From: Tipula vernalis
Taxonomy: Eukaryota > Arthropoda > Insecta > Diptera > Tipulidae
Assembly (NCBI GenBank): GCA_958295665.1
Contig: OY282560.1
Coordinates: forward strand, 195,356,812 to 195,420,811
Length of the DNA stretch: 64,000 nt
Direction of reading: 5' to 3'
This document shows positions 21,307 through 33,260 of this stretch, in pieces. The notes under the pieces are model-generated. The model made no database searches. It was not told the DNA's origin and saw nothing but the letters and a program-made list of their open reading frames with translations. A program made the position numbers and the translations under genes. The stretch's first letter is position 1; the number at the start of each line of letters is the position of its first letter.

Positions 21307-22925
21307 AGAGGGGTAAATTCTCTTGGCATTAAAGGTCGTACATAAATCCTAATAGTATATAGGGTGGAGAAGGCTTATGAGAAAGAGTCTGAGAGACATA
21401 GAAAATGAAAATCTATGTGACAGGGAGGTGGAATTCGGTGACAAAAGATAATTAAAATTAAGTCTGATTTTGTATTGTTTGTGTGTTTTATTATTTTGTA
21501 TTCTGGCGTAGTCCTGGACTACAGCGATGCCCCGTCCAAACTGAAGCATTGAGCAAGGAATTATATCAGCCAATTTCACGTTATTCACTTAATATTTTAA
21601 TCTGAACAAATGGCACAAATTTTCAGTAAAGAAATTTTGAACTTTGTGGATGCTTTCTGAATGGAGCATTTTAAATTCTCAAGGATTTTCAACAATATAC
21701 TAGAGATATATAACTGGATCTCTAATTGTTAAAGGTTGAAGATGGCGAATGCGAATTTGATTGATGTTCAACACGTGTAAGTTCTAGTCTGGCCAATTGT
21801 CATATTGGGGAAGAGGTCTTCAAACTTAAGAAAACCCATGACATCTTTTAAGGAAGGACCTTGCCCAAAATAAGGTAGAGTTAGCCATAGCAATTTTATT
21901 AAGGTATTACGAACAGTAGCTAGTTGATTCCGAAAGTATCTAGTGCCGGTACTCAGTGTTCCTTAGAACAATAAAGGTCTGTCTCAAATAAATTAGGTTA
22001 TAGACTTAAGCGGCAAAAATTTCATTAACAACATATGGATTGATTCAAATTTTTATCACGTATGACTTCATGCCAAGCATACAAGGTTCTTGATAACCAA
22101 TAATTAAAATGTTCAAAACAACCAAAAAGGGCTATGTGTCTAGAGCGAGATAGTGGACATCACGGAAAGTTGATCTCAGAAGAGTTTTGTTTTCGGCACT
22201 CAATATTCCTGAAACCAAACTTATTACAAGCCAACTATAGCTATAGGCTATAGAATTCAATCCAACTAGAATTCACATTTTCTATTTTGTGTTAGTAGCG
22301 AAACTATGACTAATAATGACGTTCTGGCCAAAACACCAAATTTAATTTAATTTAACATTAAGGTGATATGCATTTGCCAAATTTACATTCAATATTAATT
22401 ATAGTACATATAGCTTCAATACGGGAAATATTGTTAAATGCAATTTTCTCGTCCTTACCTTCATCTTACAGTATCATCTGTCGGAAAAATGTTGTTAATA
22501 GAAAATAAATTATATTTACACTTTCGTTTAAGTCGCATAGCGTAAATCATCTTTAGGCTGGGAAGGTTCTGTGTTCAAACATTTTTTTCATTTTGAGCTC
22601 TAAGCAACGAGGGTGCACCCGAATATCTCAAATTATATTTAGGAGTACACTACTTCGTTACTTGTCAAAACTGGTTATTATCAAAGCTTATTTTAATTGC
22701 TTCACGCGAGTAAAGAGTTCAAGAAATATTGACGAAAGTCACAAATTCCAATCAACACCACCACGATTTTCAGGTTAGCACGATGTAATTTTATGAGGTT
22801 CAATGACAGGGTATAGAAATGAAATTTGTGCTGACCTCACTTCGTAAAAATGTGCGGTTATAAACTTTAGACAAATTTCCTTAGGACCGACCTAAGAGGT
22901 AACTGAAAAAAAAATCGAGACAAAG
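21307..22925. other. Non-coding stretch, nothing recognised
   Basis: No convincing gene was seen. An open minus-strand frame near 21349-21588 has no motif I recognise and is probably chance. Confidence 0.45.
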
Positions 22926-23230
22926 AACCGAAATATTGTTGGTAACTTGGTTGTTAACCGATTTTGATGAAATTGAGCAGGTACCATGGAAATGGGATAC
23001 TAATACTACAATTATTTTTAGATATGGTCCACATTTATAGGATGGAACTAGGCTATTTCTTAACCGATTTGGATAAAATTCGATATGTGCGATGGAAATT
23101 CTGGAATATGACCAAGTAGGATGAACTTGATAAATTTGGTCATTTCTTAATCGATTATGATGAAATTCGACAAGTGCGACTAAAACTGGATTCTAAAATG
23201 GTTTTTCTACACTTTGATTTTTTGGTTCCT
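22926..23230. repeat. Degenerate ~110-bp repeat, related to 57120-57440
   Basis: Repeated blocks 'ttaaccgattttgatgaaatt', 'gcgatggaaat' and 'ctggaatatg(a/g)cca' recur about every 90-110 bp. The same blocks in the same order make up 57120-57440. The motif 'taaccgatttt(g)atgaaatt' is widespread in insect repetitive DNA. Confidence 0.6.
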
Positions 23231-24062
23231 ACATAAAACTTTTGTTTTTTTTTTGACACTTACACTAAAATTTTACACATTTTGGAATGGAAGAACCAAT
23301 ACAGTAAAACGTTATTTAAACATTTTAAGTACGTGTGTGTTTATTTATAATTATATATGAATATTAATATTCTTCCATCATATTTGTATTGGTGTTCCAG
23401 AATCTAACGATACAACAAAATGGTTTTATACTATGCACCAAGAAATTTAAAATTGTGCAATGTCATTAAATAATTTCAGTAATTTTTAAGTTTCAAAATT
23501 TAAATATTTCGACTCTACTTCTAAATTTAATCAAATCAATAATGATACAAAAGGTACTGTTAAATGGACAAAATTATCGAAGAGTCACGTTTTATTGTAA
23601 TTCGTGTTTACGTGCTGTGCTATGTTTAAACTAAAAATTGGTTTGCATGTTTCCGAAAATGTTTAACATTGTAAAAGTTTAAACTGCCATAAACTCATTC
23701 ACATATCAATCAATATAATAAATAATAAAAAAATGTTGACACATACACGGTGTTTAGTTTAACAAATCAATCAACCAAGAATGTAATAAATTTTTAATTC
23801 GTGTGTATATACATATGCAACTTGGTCGTAAACATAGTTTGAATAAATTCAAGTTTGCTTTAAGCTAAGATTTTATTAGTAATATGATCGCTTTCGCATA
23901 TAAATACATAAATCATAAATTATTGTACAAACGTATAAAATTCTAAAATTTTGTTATAATACTGTTGCAACATCGAAAGTAGGCAAACAAGAATTAAATT
24001 ATTACTACAAGTAGGTATGTTCGTAGTATAATTAAAAATATGGTAGGTAGATTCTCACGATA
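23231..24062. other. AT-rich non-coding stretch
   Basis: No gene or repeat relationship was recognised. Confidence 0.5.
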
Positions 24063-24064
24063 TA

Positions 24065-25333
24065 CGAGGGCGGATTGAAAATTAAGCTACCTAAGTAGGA
24101 AAACAAAATTTTTTTTTGCCAAAAACCATTTATTTGTCAACATAGTCTCCATTTAATTCGACACACTTAGTAAGACGATATTCCAACTTTTTTATACCAT
24201 CTGAATAATACGATTTCGGGAACACCTCAAAATACGCGTTAGTTTCGATAATCACTTCTTCGTTTGAGATGAATCTTTGTCCTGCGAGCCATTTTTTCAA
24301 GTTTGGAAACAGGAAAAAGTCACTAGGAGCTAAATCTGGACTATAAGGTGGATGATCAACCAATTTGAAGTGTATTTCACGTAATTTTAGCATCGTACCT
24401 AATGCTGTGTGAACCGGTGCGTTGTCTTGAAGAAAGAGCACTTTTTACTTCTTTAAATGTGGTCGTTTTTCCTTGATTGCATCAACCAATTGATCCAATA
24501 ATGCACGATAATACTTTCCTGTGGTTTTGGATCCTTTTTCAAGATAATCGATGACCAATATTCCGTGTGCATCCCAAAATATAGTGGCCATAACCTTGCC
24601 AGCCGATTTCACTGCCTTTGCCTTCTTCGGAGCACTTCCACCAGCTTTGGTTTCAGGTGTGTAGTGGTGGACCCACGTTTCATCAACAGTAATTAATCGA
24701 TGCCAAAAATCAGCAGGATTATGCTTTATCATGCCCAAACACCGCTGTGAAGTGGTCTGTCGAACTCGTTTTTGTTCGACACTGAGCAAATGCGGCACCC
24801 ATCTTGCCGATAGCTTTTTCATATGCAAATGTTCATGCAAAATGTTGAACACACGTTCATATGATATGTTTACCATTTCAACAATCTCACGCAACTTGAC
24901 TCGGCGATCATTCATAACGATATCGAGGATTTTCTTGATATTTTCTTCAGTAACCACCTCTTTTGGCCTTCCTGTTGATGGTATTGTTGCAGTGCTTCTT
25001 CGGCCGCGTTTAAATTCAGCAATCCAATATTTTACCATGTAATCTGACGGAGCAGACTCACCGTAATGTTTATCGAGCTTTTCTTTTGTCTCTTTCGCCG
25101 TTTTCCCTTTCAAATAATAGTGTTTAATCACTGCACGAAATTCGTTTTTTTCCATTTTTCAAGAAACACAAAAGTTGCTTACTTCAAACGACTACAACAA
25201 ATAAACTAATCGATGAATTTGGGTGAAATTTTAACAGCCGACGTTTGACAGATCGCAATTTCTAAAAAACAAAAAATTTTTGTGTTTGTGCTGCCATCTA
25301 GCGCTAGGTAGCTTCATTTTCAATCCGCCCTCG
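24065..25333 (-). mobile_element. mariner element, full length
   Basis: The element is 1269 bp, the usual mariner size. The ends are inverted repeats: cgagggcggattgaaaat at 24065 and its complement ending at 25333, with similarity running on through aagctacct. TA lies on both sides (24063-24064, 25334-25335). One transposase fills it on the minus strand. The near-perfect ends and the single disabling mutation point to a fairly young insertion. Confidence 0.95.
24130..25155 (-). pseudogene. mariner transposase with one premature stop
   Basis: The start is MEKNEFRAVIKHYYLKGKTA at 25155. The N-terminal helix-turn-helix region (GRRSTATIPSTGRPKEVVTE, WVPHLLSVEQKRVR) is intact. The catalytic D,D34D residues are present in ITVDETWVHHYTPE, FLQDNAPVHTALG and YSPDLAPSDFFLFPNLKKWL. 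The only visible lesion is a taa stop between HLKK and KVLFLQDN (24442-24444), just before the second catalytic Asp. Total length including that codon is about 340 codons, the normal mariner size. The truncated product would keep the DNA-binding domain and one catalytic Asp. Confidence 0.92.
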
Positions 25334-25335
25334 TA

Positions 25336-27748
25336 CATATATAATTTTTATTGTACACAAAAAACTGACCATTTTTTTCCTATGTATATGCCAAACGTTG
25401 TTTGATTATGAAATATGTACAATATATGGTACACAGCAATCGATCGTCACGATAAGAATACAGACACTGTATGCGCACGTACACGAATAAAATATTCACA
25501 AACAAACATAATGGTTTTTTAATCGAGGCAGATTAAGATTTTATGCTGATGATACGTTTCACGCCATCAAGTGTTAAATTGTTTCTCTAGATATGCATAA
25601 TACCTTTAGACTTATGTACTATATGCATTTATTACAAGTGTCATTAACCATTTAGCTTAAATTCATAGTATGGGACATACAATAGAACAAAATGTGCTGC
25701 TTAAGATATTTATGGAACTAATATGTCGTAAATACATACCTAAAGGATAGGTGGGTAAAAAAGGGTGTGATTGACTTCATATCAGTAGTTTGACTTCATA
25801 CATGCATTTTCATTAAATAATTATTTAATTCAAATAATGTTTGCGTGTACGTTAATTATTTTTGCTTTTTTCATTTTAATTATAATAAACAATTGTTTTG
25901 TGAAATAAATAGTTAATTTGCTTCCATTATTTTATTGTACGTACAGATGTATAGCAGTATTTAGAAGATATTTAGCAAGAATGTATAGATAATTATTGGA
26001 TATTCGATCAATATTTTTGCAATTTCCTAATTAATGTTTAACGTTATGTAAGTCAAATATTATCTATATTGGGGCTTCTTATTATCGTATGTCTTGTGAC
26101 TAGAATAATCCTTTTTTCATTAAAAACTAATGGCATTAATGTATACATTAGAGAATTGAAACAAGTCCAAAATTTCGATACGAAAAGTTTAACTTTTCAT
26201 GCTCTTTAGTATTAAACCTATTTCATTCTTGTTTCCGGATACGGATAATGGTTTTATTCTGCCGCCCTCAATTAATTCCGCAATAATTCGCGACGTTTTC
26301 GCCGCGAAATTAATTAATTCAATAAGTTTTTTAGTATTATTCCATGAAGGTATAGTTTGAAAAGTTAGTTAATTTCCCCATACGGAATTTTCGGCAGAAA
26401 TAATTAGGTTCCATGGTTTAGTCGAGAGGTTTAAAATAATCGAAAAATCGATAAAGCGAAAATTAAAGATGGGCTGATTTAGCACACTGGAAAGGTTTAA
26501 TATAGTTGCAATTTATAAAGCTCTATATCGTTATAAAATCCTCTCTTTAGCTTTTGGAAAGGAACAAGAAAATATTTCGCTAAATTTACTAACATTTTAA
26601 TTCTTGTAACTTGGATTAATTTAGAAGTTTTTTAAATTAAAAATGAATATGGATGTTTTATGACTGTGTAATTAGTTTCTGTGTTGTTCAATAGTTTACA
26701 TTATCTTAGTAGTACTCAGTAACATTAGATAAATTATCATTCAGATTAGACTTTTTAGAATTAAAATTTTCTGTGCGATGAACCCATATTATACAATTCC
26801 ATCTTGAAAAAAATGAATTGAGAAATTAACTTTTTTATCGAATACTAACTAAAAGGGTATATAACCATGCACGCTGTGCGGTGTGGTATTATAACAAAAT
26901 TTGTAGTATTTGATAAAGTCGTCCCAATCAGTTAGCTGATTATTTACAAATGATCTTAAAAACACATTTAGATCCCTTTGATTTCTCGACTGATATGGAA
27001 TAAGGGCCTAAATAAGAATAAGCCCAAAATGAAATATAATCAAATTCTAGTACAATAGATATTATTTTTTCGTTTTGCTCTTACTCTCATCACTTTTCAG
27101 TTATCTTTACGCAAAATATTTACTCTCGAAAAAGGGCTTATTCGTTTAAAATAATAATTTACTTTTGGAGAAAGGGCTTATTTCATAAAAATTGATACAC
27201 CAAAGTGAATTATGTGTAAATTTAGTACTTAATTTAAGTTAAGCCGTTTTACTAAAATCAGGTATGTAATTTTAAAATAATTTTAATTGTGGATCTAATC
27301 GCAATTAAGCCGCCGTTTTACTAAAACTTTGTTTTGAAACTACACTATTTATTGTATTTAGGACTTTTTTCCAAATTTTAATAAATAAAAATATCGTATT
27401 AAATATACTTAGGCCATTTTATTGGAAATAATAATTTTAATATGAAGTTTTGGTGGAACGGTTTAAGTTGAAATATGGCTAAATGCCAAATCATTTCTAG
27501 GAAAATTTAAAATCTAATAAGTACTCGTAGTAAGCCGTTTTACTAAGTGTGTTAAAAAAATAAAAAAGTAAAAATTACTTTTAAATTAAAAGGGCCTATA
27601 TTTTTTATTATTATAATTTTTTTAGAAAATAACGTATGTTTCCTTCAAAGCCATTTGCAAAACCAAGTCGCTATCCCAGGTAAGTAGTATTACGTATGTA
27701 ATTAGTAAGTTACATTAATTATTTAAATATTATATTTTTTGATTAGCT
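25336..27748. other. Non-coding stretch with short dispersed motifs
   Basis: No gene was recognised up to about 27600. In 27000-27560 the motif 'aagccgttttactaaa' recurs (27240, 27306 with an insertion, 27533), as does 'aaagggcttatt' (27132, 27173). These may be 5' flanking sequence of the transposase-like gene that follows. An 'aaag gggcttga' variant recurs beyond the gene at 32117. Confidence 0.4.
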
Positions 27749-27971
27749 AAAAATGATCCTGTTCCAAAACAGAAAATAGTAAAAATTATTAACGTTGAAG
27801 GAGAGGTATTCCATCCAATAGTAACAAACGAGACAGAATCATCAGCCTCGTCCGGCATACCATCATCATTTTTAGTATTAGGCGATGTATACAAGACCAA
27901 ATTACATGTCAAGGAAAAATCTAATAGTGCAGAAATGCAGTCTGAGATCACATCTCAATCCGATGTACCAG
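27749..27971 (+). pseudogene. Transposase-like gene, exon upstream of the LINE
   Basis: The exon candidate starts after the acceptor tttttgattag and ends at the donor ccag|gtaatg. Only one frame is open; it encodes NDPVPKQKIVKIINVEGEVF and ends ITSQSDVP with one base left over. The next exon at 30061 needs exactly one base to complete Val and continues SHKKYEVGETSG. Phase continuity across a LINE inserted in the intron supports a single gene. An additional small exon upstream (27630-27674, MFPSKPFAKPSRYP before a gtaagt donor) does not fit in phase, so the true 5' end is unknown. Confidence 0.55.
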
Positions 27972-28026
27972 GTAATGCAACTATGTTTTATAAAAAAATT
28001 TACCAATCAATACTTATTAATTATTA

Positions 28027-30012
28027 AAATAGGCCCTTTGTGCCTTTGTGGACATTGAGGGGGCGTTTGATAATACCTCCTATGGATCTATAGAGAGGGC
28101 AGCAATGGGAAATAGGGTTCCATTTTCCACAATTAGGTGGATCCATTCCATGCTGGAACATCGTGAGATTACTGCCAGACTAGGTGGCGAATCAGTAACC
28201 ATCAAGGCCGTAAAGGGCTGTCCCCAAGGAGGCGTACTATCTCCTCTTTTGTGGTCATTGGTTATTGACAGACTACTGGTCCTTCTGAGTAGCCATGGGT
28301 TTGATGTCCAGGGCTATGCGGATGTTGTGGCTATCATAATCAGAGGCAAGTTTGATGAGGTCATTTCTGATCGCATGCAAAATGCACTCAATATAATATG
28401 GCAGTGGTGTTACCAGGAAGGACTCAGTGTCAATCCAAGCAAAACTGTCATTGTTCCTTTTACGAGGAGGACAAAGCTTGCGCTTACAGCTCCCTCGTTA
28501 AACGGTACTACTGTGCCTTTTTCCAGCCACGTTAAATATCTAGGGGTTATCCTAGATCAAAGACTGAACTGGAACCAACATTTGTTGAAAGTTCAAAATA
28601 GAGCCATCAAGGCTCTCTGGGCCTGTCAAAGACTCTATGGGCGTACTTGGGGACTACAACCAAAAATGATCTACTGGTCATTTCTTACAATCATTAGGCC
28701 TATGGTCACCTACGCATCGGTTGTATGGTGGCCTAAAACTGAGCAGAAGACAACGCAAACCTTATTGAATAAGGTTCAGCGTGAAGCCTGCATCGGTGTT
28801 ACGGGCTAAATGAAGTCATGTCCAACCGCGCGAGTGGAGACACTTCTAGGACTGACACCGTTACACCTGCATATTAAAAAGGACGCTGCAAGTATGGCCC
28901 TGAAAATGCAGGCGGAAGGAAATATCAAGCCAGGCAATATGATGGGTCATATGGAAATCCTTAAGGAATTTCAGACATACCCTACTATAGGAATGCCTTC
29001 CGACTGTATGCCAGCTAAACTGAACTTCCACAAACCATCCTGTGTTAGGTTACCTGACCGGGATGTGTGGAGGGCAGGTGGACCATCATTTGAGCTAGGG
29101 TCCATGGTATGGTTTACAGATGGATCAAAAACGGAAGATGGGGCGGGAATAGGAGTACACGGGAGTGGCACTACCCTCTCGAAGTCCTTGGGTACCAATG
29201 CTACCGTTTTTCAAGCAGAAGTACATGCTATAGAACTTTGCGCTAGGATAGGCATAGCAAAAGGCCTAAACGATGCAAAGATTTATATTGTATCAGACAG
29301 CCAATCAGCCTTAAAAGCTCTTAGGTCTTGTACCGTTGAGTCAAGGCTGGTATGGGATTGTCTGAAGGTTAGTAAACATCTGGCAGGCTCAAATAAGATA
29401 ACACTTATGAGAGTGCCAGGTCATACTGGAATCGAAGGAAACGAGGCAGCTGATGGCCTCGCCCGTTAGGGTTCTGCCTCTCCATTTTTTGAACCAGAAC
29501 CCTTCTGCGGTGTCACTAAGGGACACCTTAGAGCAGCGGTAAAACGCTGGGAGGATGTTCAAAAGTCCTCCTACTGGCGCATAATTCCAGGTTTACGGCA
29601 GGCGAAGAAATTTATATCACCTTCGTCTGTCAGGGTTAAGGAGTGTCTTGAACTTAGGAAACCTGAGTTGAGGCTGCTTACTGGCTTCCTCACAGGTAAC
29701 GTGTCATGTCCCCTTAAGGTATCACCTTAAGAAGATGGGCCTAAGTACGACAGATGGATGCCGCTTCTGCGGTCTGGAAGCGGAATCAGCGGAACATGTT
29801 CTGTGCCATTGCCCAGCCATTTTCCAACAAAGACTGGCACATCTAGGAGGGAGAACAATGAGCCCGGATAATATGTATCTTGTACCGGCCAGTAGTATTG
29901 TCAGATTTATTAAGAGCCTGAATATTGACTGGACGGATAATTAAGTAGGGTCCAGCACAATAGATCTTTTGCTGGCTTATCGCCCACATGGCCCTCCAGT
30001 AAATAATAATAA
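28027..30012 (+). mobile_element. 5'-truncated LINE with RNase H, in a small intron
   Basis: The insertion is bracketed by tattaattatta (28015-28026 and 30013-30024) and ends in a TAA-rich tail (gtaaataataataata). It starts in the middle of the RT domain, so it is 5'-truncated as usual for target-primed reverse transcription. It lies between a splice donor at 27972 and an acceptor ending at 30060. The flanking intron pieces add up to about 90 bp, which would be the original intron. Confidence 0.8.
28042..29944 (+). pseudogene. LINE RT/RNase H (I/LOA/R1-like)
   Basis: The RT part has CAFVDIEGAFDN, KGCPQGGVLSPLLWSLVID and VNPSKTVIVPF. The polymerase box reads GYADVV (28312-28326), where YADD is expected; the second catalytic Asp is Val. 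A stop at 28807 separates the C-terminal part, which has an RNase H domain: VWFTDGSKTEDGAGIGV, FQAEVHAIELCA, IVSDSQSALKAL and RVPGHTGIEGNEAADGLA, with all acidic residues in place. A stop follows at 29467. The Cys/His tail (CRFCGLEAESAEHVLCHC) is in another frame at 29735-29944. The RNase H suggests the I, LOA or R1 groups; the exact clade is undecided. Confidence 0.85.
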
Positions 30013-30060
30013 TATTAATTATTATATAATTATTGTGCATATATGTGTTAATCGACATAG

Positions 30061-31735
30061 TTTCACACAAAAAATATGAAGTAGGTGAGACGAGCGGCTG
30101 TTGCGTTAGCAAATCCGATTTTGATGATAGCGACGTTGATCCAACATTAGAGTCACCACATTTGATTAAATCACCAGATTTACTTAGAAGTGATATTGAA
30201 GACGATAGCAGCATTGAAAGATGGCTCAACCATTTAAAAACAATATAATGGAATAATCACCAACTAATTATCAAACAAGAAAAACTCGCCAACGGCAACG
30301 AAATTTAGGAAAAACATACAAAACAGCAACAGGGAAACCAATGAAAGAAAGAAAAATGACAAAGCTAACACCTTGTATTCGTAAATGTAATGAAAAAGTG
30401 AGCGGAAGTTAACAAAAAATTATTTTCGAGGAATATTGGGCGCTCGATGAATACAATTTAAGGCGTTTGTATGTTTGCGGTTTAATTTCTATCGAAAACA
30501 AGAAAACCCAGAGCCTTGTAAATTTGGGTAAAAAACGACGAAATCGTGAATATTCTTATAAATATAATTTAAAAGTAAACGAGTTTATGTACCAAGTTTG
30601 TCAGAAGTCCTTTAAACATACCCTAGGTAAAACCGATACATTTTTAAAAACGGTTACTAAATACAAACTGAATTCACCAGGAATTACAGTAAATTTGGAC
30701 GGAAGAGGAAAGAATGTACCATCTAATAAACTTACACATGAAAAAATTAATGAGGTCAAAGATCATATCGAAATACGAATCTCATTATTCCAGAAATAAA
30801 AGTGCGCAATTATATTTGGAATGTGATCTTAACATGGCCAAAATGTACCAACTTTATTGCGATACTCACGAAATACCGGTTTCACTCTCTAAGTATAGTG
30901 AAATTTTTAAAACAATGAATATTAAATTCAAATCACCAAAAGTTGATACATGTAACATATGTGACAAGTTAAAAATGCAAATAAGTTTGGCTTCTGGTGA
31001 TGAGGTAAACGAATTGCGAGAAATTCAAAAGCAACACCATATTAAGGCCGATTTAGGATTTTCAACCAAAAAAAAGGATATAGCTGAAGCGAGAAGTAGT
31101 AGTAATTCAAAGAAAGTTTTGATATTCGACCTTCAACAAGTATTACCGACACCAAAACTTAATTCAAATTTAGCATATTATAAAAGATTTTTGAGTGTAT
31201 ATAATCTTACCATTCATGATGGAACCACCGGAATGGCATATTGCTATAAGTGGCATGAAGGTTCAGCTGGCCGTGGATCAAATGGAATTGGATCATGCTT
31301 GTACGAACATGTTATTTCTCTATCGGAATCGTATAAATCAGTAACACTATATAGCGACAACTGTTTTGGACAAAACAAAAATTCCATTGTATCTTCGATG
31401 TTAATGGTAATGGCAAATATCAAAAATGGGATTGAGTATATTGATCATAAGTTCCTGGAAGTTGGCCACACGCGACTGGAGTGCAACTCTGATCACTCGA
31501 TTATTGAACGACGTAAAAAAATACAGGTTTACAGATCCAGCATCCTCGTGAGTGGTACCAGTTTGTAAGAAGTTGCAGTTCTAAAAAAAAGCGATTCGAA
31601 GTAATTGAAATGGATGCTAAAATGAGAGATTTCAAAAATTTCTCCAATGAAAAATTCATATTTCGGAAAATTGACTGCTCCAAAATAGGCGTTTTACCAA
31701 AAATTTCGGAGAAATATTATATAAAAATTCCTTAA
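30061..31735 (+). pseudogene. Transposase-like protein of a common insect repeat family
   Basis: After the acceptor the frame has SDFDDSDVDPTL and SIERWLNHL, then broken frames with LGKTYKTATGKPM and FEEYWALDEYNLRRLYVCGL (30430-30490). The larger blocks are HTLGKTDTFLKTV, SYESHYSRNKSAQLYL, VDTCNICDKLKMQI, VLIFDLQQVLPTPKLNSNLA, LTIHDGTTGMAYCYKW, LYSDNCFGQNKN and DHKFLEVGHTRLECNSDH. The last blocks have acidic residues spaced as in DDE-type enzymes. I know this block order from many uncharacterised insect proteins thought to come from DNA transposons; the superfamily is not certain. There are stops at about 30246-30420, a frame change near 30780 and another near 31545. Confidence 0.6.
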
Positions 31736-32300
31736 AGGTAGGGCTTGAATGAATCGTATAAATCTGTGAACTTTTAAGTAAAATTTTAAACAAATTATAT
31801 ATCATAGCTTTATTTACCTAAATTTGTTTTAATCCACAGAACAACGAACCGTTTATGGAAATATATATTAAAACGAGGTATCAACGCGGTGAAAAGAGAA
31901 GATATTTCAAGAGTCAAACAACCAAATTTAATAACTTCAATAAAAAAAAAAGGATTTGCTTGATTTGTGAATGACTTAATTGGAATAATTAATAATTATT
32001 TTTTTTTATATTGTTAAAATGGATTAAACACGAAATAAGAATCTAAAATGTACAATTACAAATTTGAAATACAGGCTTAAACGATATTAAATCGATTCAA
32101 TATAAATTCAACATTTTGAAAAAGGGCTTGATTATAAAATATCAATAATTTTCCAGTAAACCAAAACATAACTTAATACTCATCCATATCCTGTAAATCC
32201 AGTTATCATACTGAACATTTCTAACCCAGTGTCAATAGTTGAATGTCTGTATGTTTTTTCACAAATTCAATTTATACTTAAAATCATCCTCCTGAAAAGT
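31736..32300. other. Flank of the transposase-like gene, no clear gene
   Basis: There is an intron-like segment (aaag|gtaggg at 31735 to ttaatccacag at about 31841) followed by a basic open stretch, but a stop before the donor makes a further exon doubtful. Nothing else was recognised. Confidence 0.35.
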
Positions 32301-32329
32301 TATTAAAATAAAGTTAAACCCTTCTTCCA

Positions 32330-33260
32330 TATGAGTCGAGATTTCTTTCTAGTCTTCCTATAGTTTGTGGCTGATACGTTGTTGAAATGTTCAATTTTTC
32401 AAATTTTGATTATACCTACTTTCAAATATTCCGTATCCATGCCTGATCGTATTTTTCTTGGTTCACCAAATACCAAAATTAAATTTTCGATCAACGCTTT
32501 TGCAATCGTTTTAGCTTCATTAATAATTAATGGACCAACCGAATCTACGTCACAGCTACTACATGGAGTATCTGTAATCTTTTTGGCACTAATTTAATTT
32601 ACCTGTTTTGCAATTTGATACGAAATCCTGAATTTTTCGTTTTAATTTACGATGAATATATTTCTCGCTCAATTTATGATAAAGTCTTGTAGCTTTTGTA
32701 AGTCCTCCGATTAAATTTTCATTAATAGCAATTTTTAATTTTTGAAGGATGCAATTACCGATTTTTTTTTTAAATTTAATTATTTTTGTGAACTTAAAAA
32801 TGTTATCAATATAGTTTAGTTTTAAATGTGAGTACCTACTATGAATTAATATTTTTTTAATTTCTGGAAGTGCTTGCTCTAGTGCAAAGATCACTTTATC
32901 TAACATTCAAATTAACGGTGGTTGAATGTTTCTGATTTTCTAGCGTATAGCTACTTTTTTGTGAACATCTTTTTCAATATGAAATTCCAGTTTACAAAAA
33001 CCTTTGGTTTCGCTTGCAAGTATAACTGAGTACACTTTCCAATTTCCTGATAGTTGATCAGGCTCTTGGGGGTCTTAATTAGTTTGTCTGGCTATACGTC
33101 GCGTGATAGCATTGATTATAAATTATTTTAGCTTATCATTTTCAAGAACAATTCGCGATAATGCATCTGTCTATATACGTACATCTGATTTTCCTTTGAT
33201 GTATTCAACATCAATGTTTGGGATCGAAATTAATAATTATGAGGGCAAGAAGCAACGATA
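32330..33260 (-). pseudogene. Ty3/Gypsy remnant: RNase H end and integrase
   Basis: Read leftward from about 33250 on the minus strand, the RNase H end has DVEYIKGKSDVRI and TDALSRIVLENDKL. A long gag-free linker follows. The frame 32906-32589 contains the zinc-binding block before the core (NENLIGGLTKATRLYHKLSE, then DFVSNCKTGKLN). Next come CDVDSVGPL (first catalytic Asp), AKALIENLILVFGEPRKIRS and MDTEYLK, the 'fG.P..i.sD.GteF' block with Asp lost. The stretch between DSVGPL and AKALIENL is shortened by a deletion. No LTRs were found. It is an old, truncated copy. Confidence 0.65.

Noticed and set aside
21349..21588. 79-codon minus-strand frame starting MNNVKLADIIPCSMLQ.
   Set aside because: No motif, no splice context and no neighbouring homologous sequence.
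25545..25600. RFYADDTFHAIK, which resembles a LINE polymerase box.
   Set aside because: Only about a dozen residues, no neighbouring RT block on either side.
27630..27674. Upstream exon MFPSKPFAKPSRYP with a gtaagt donor before the transposase-like gene.
   Set aside because: Its phase (two bases left) does not match the only open frame of the next exon, so it was not annotated as part of the gene.
29843..30229. 128-codon minus-strand open frame.
   Set aside because: It crosses the LINE end, its tail and the next exon, so it cannot be a natural gene; it is antisense to recognised coding sequence.
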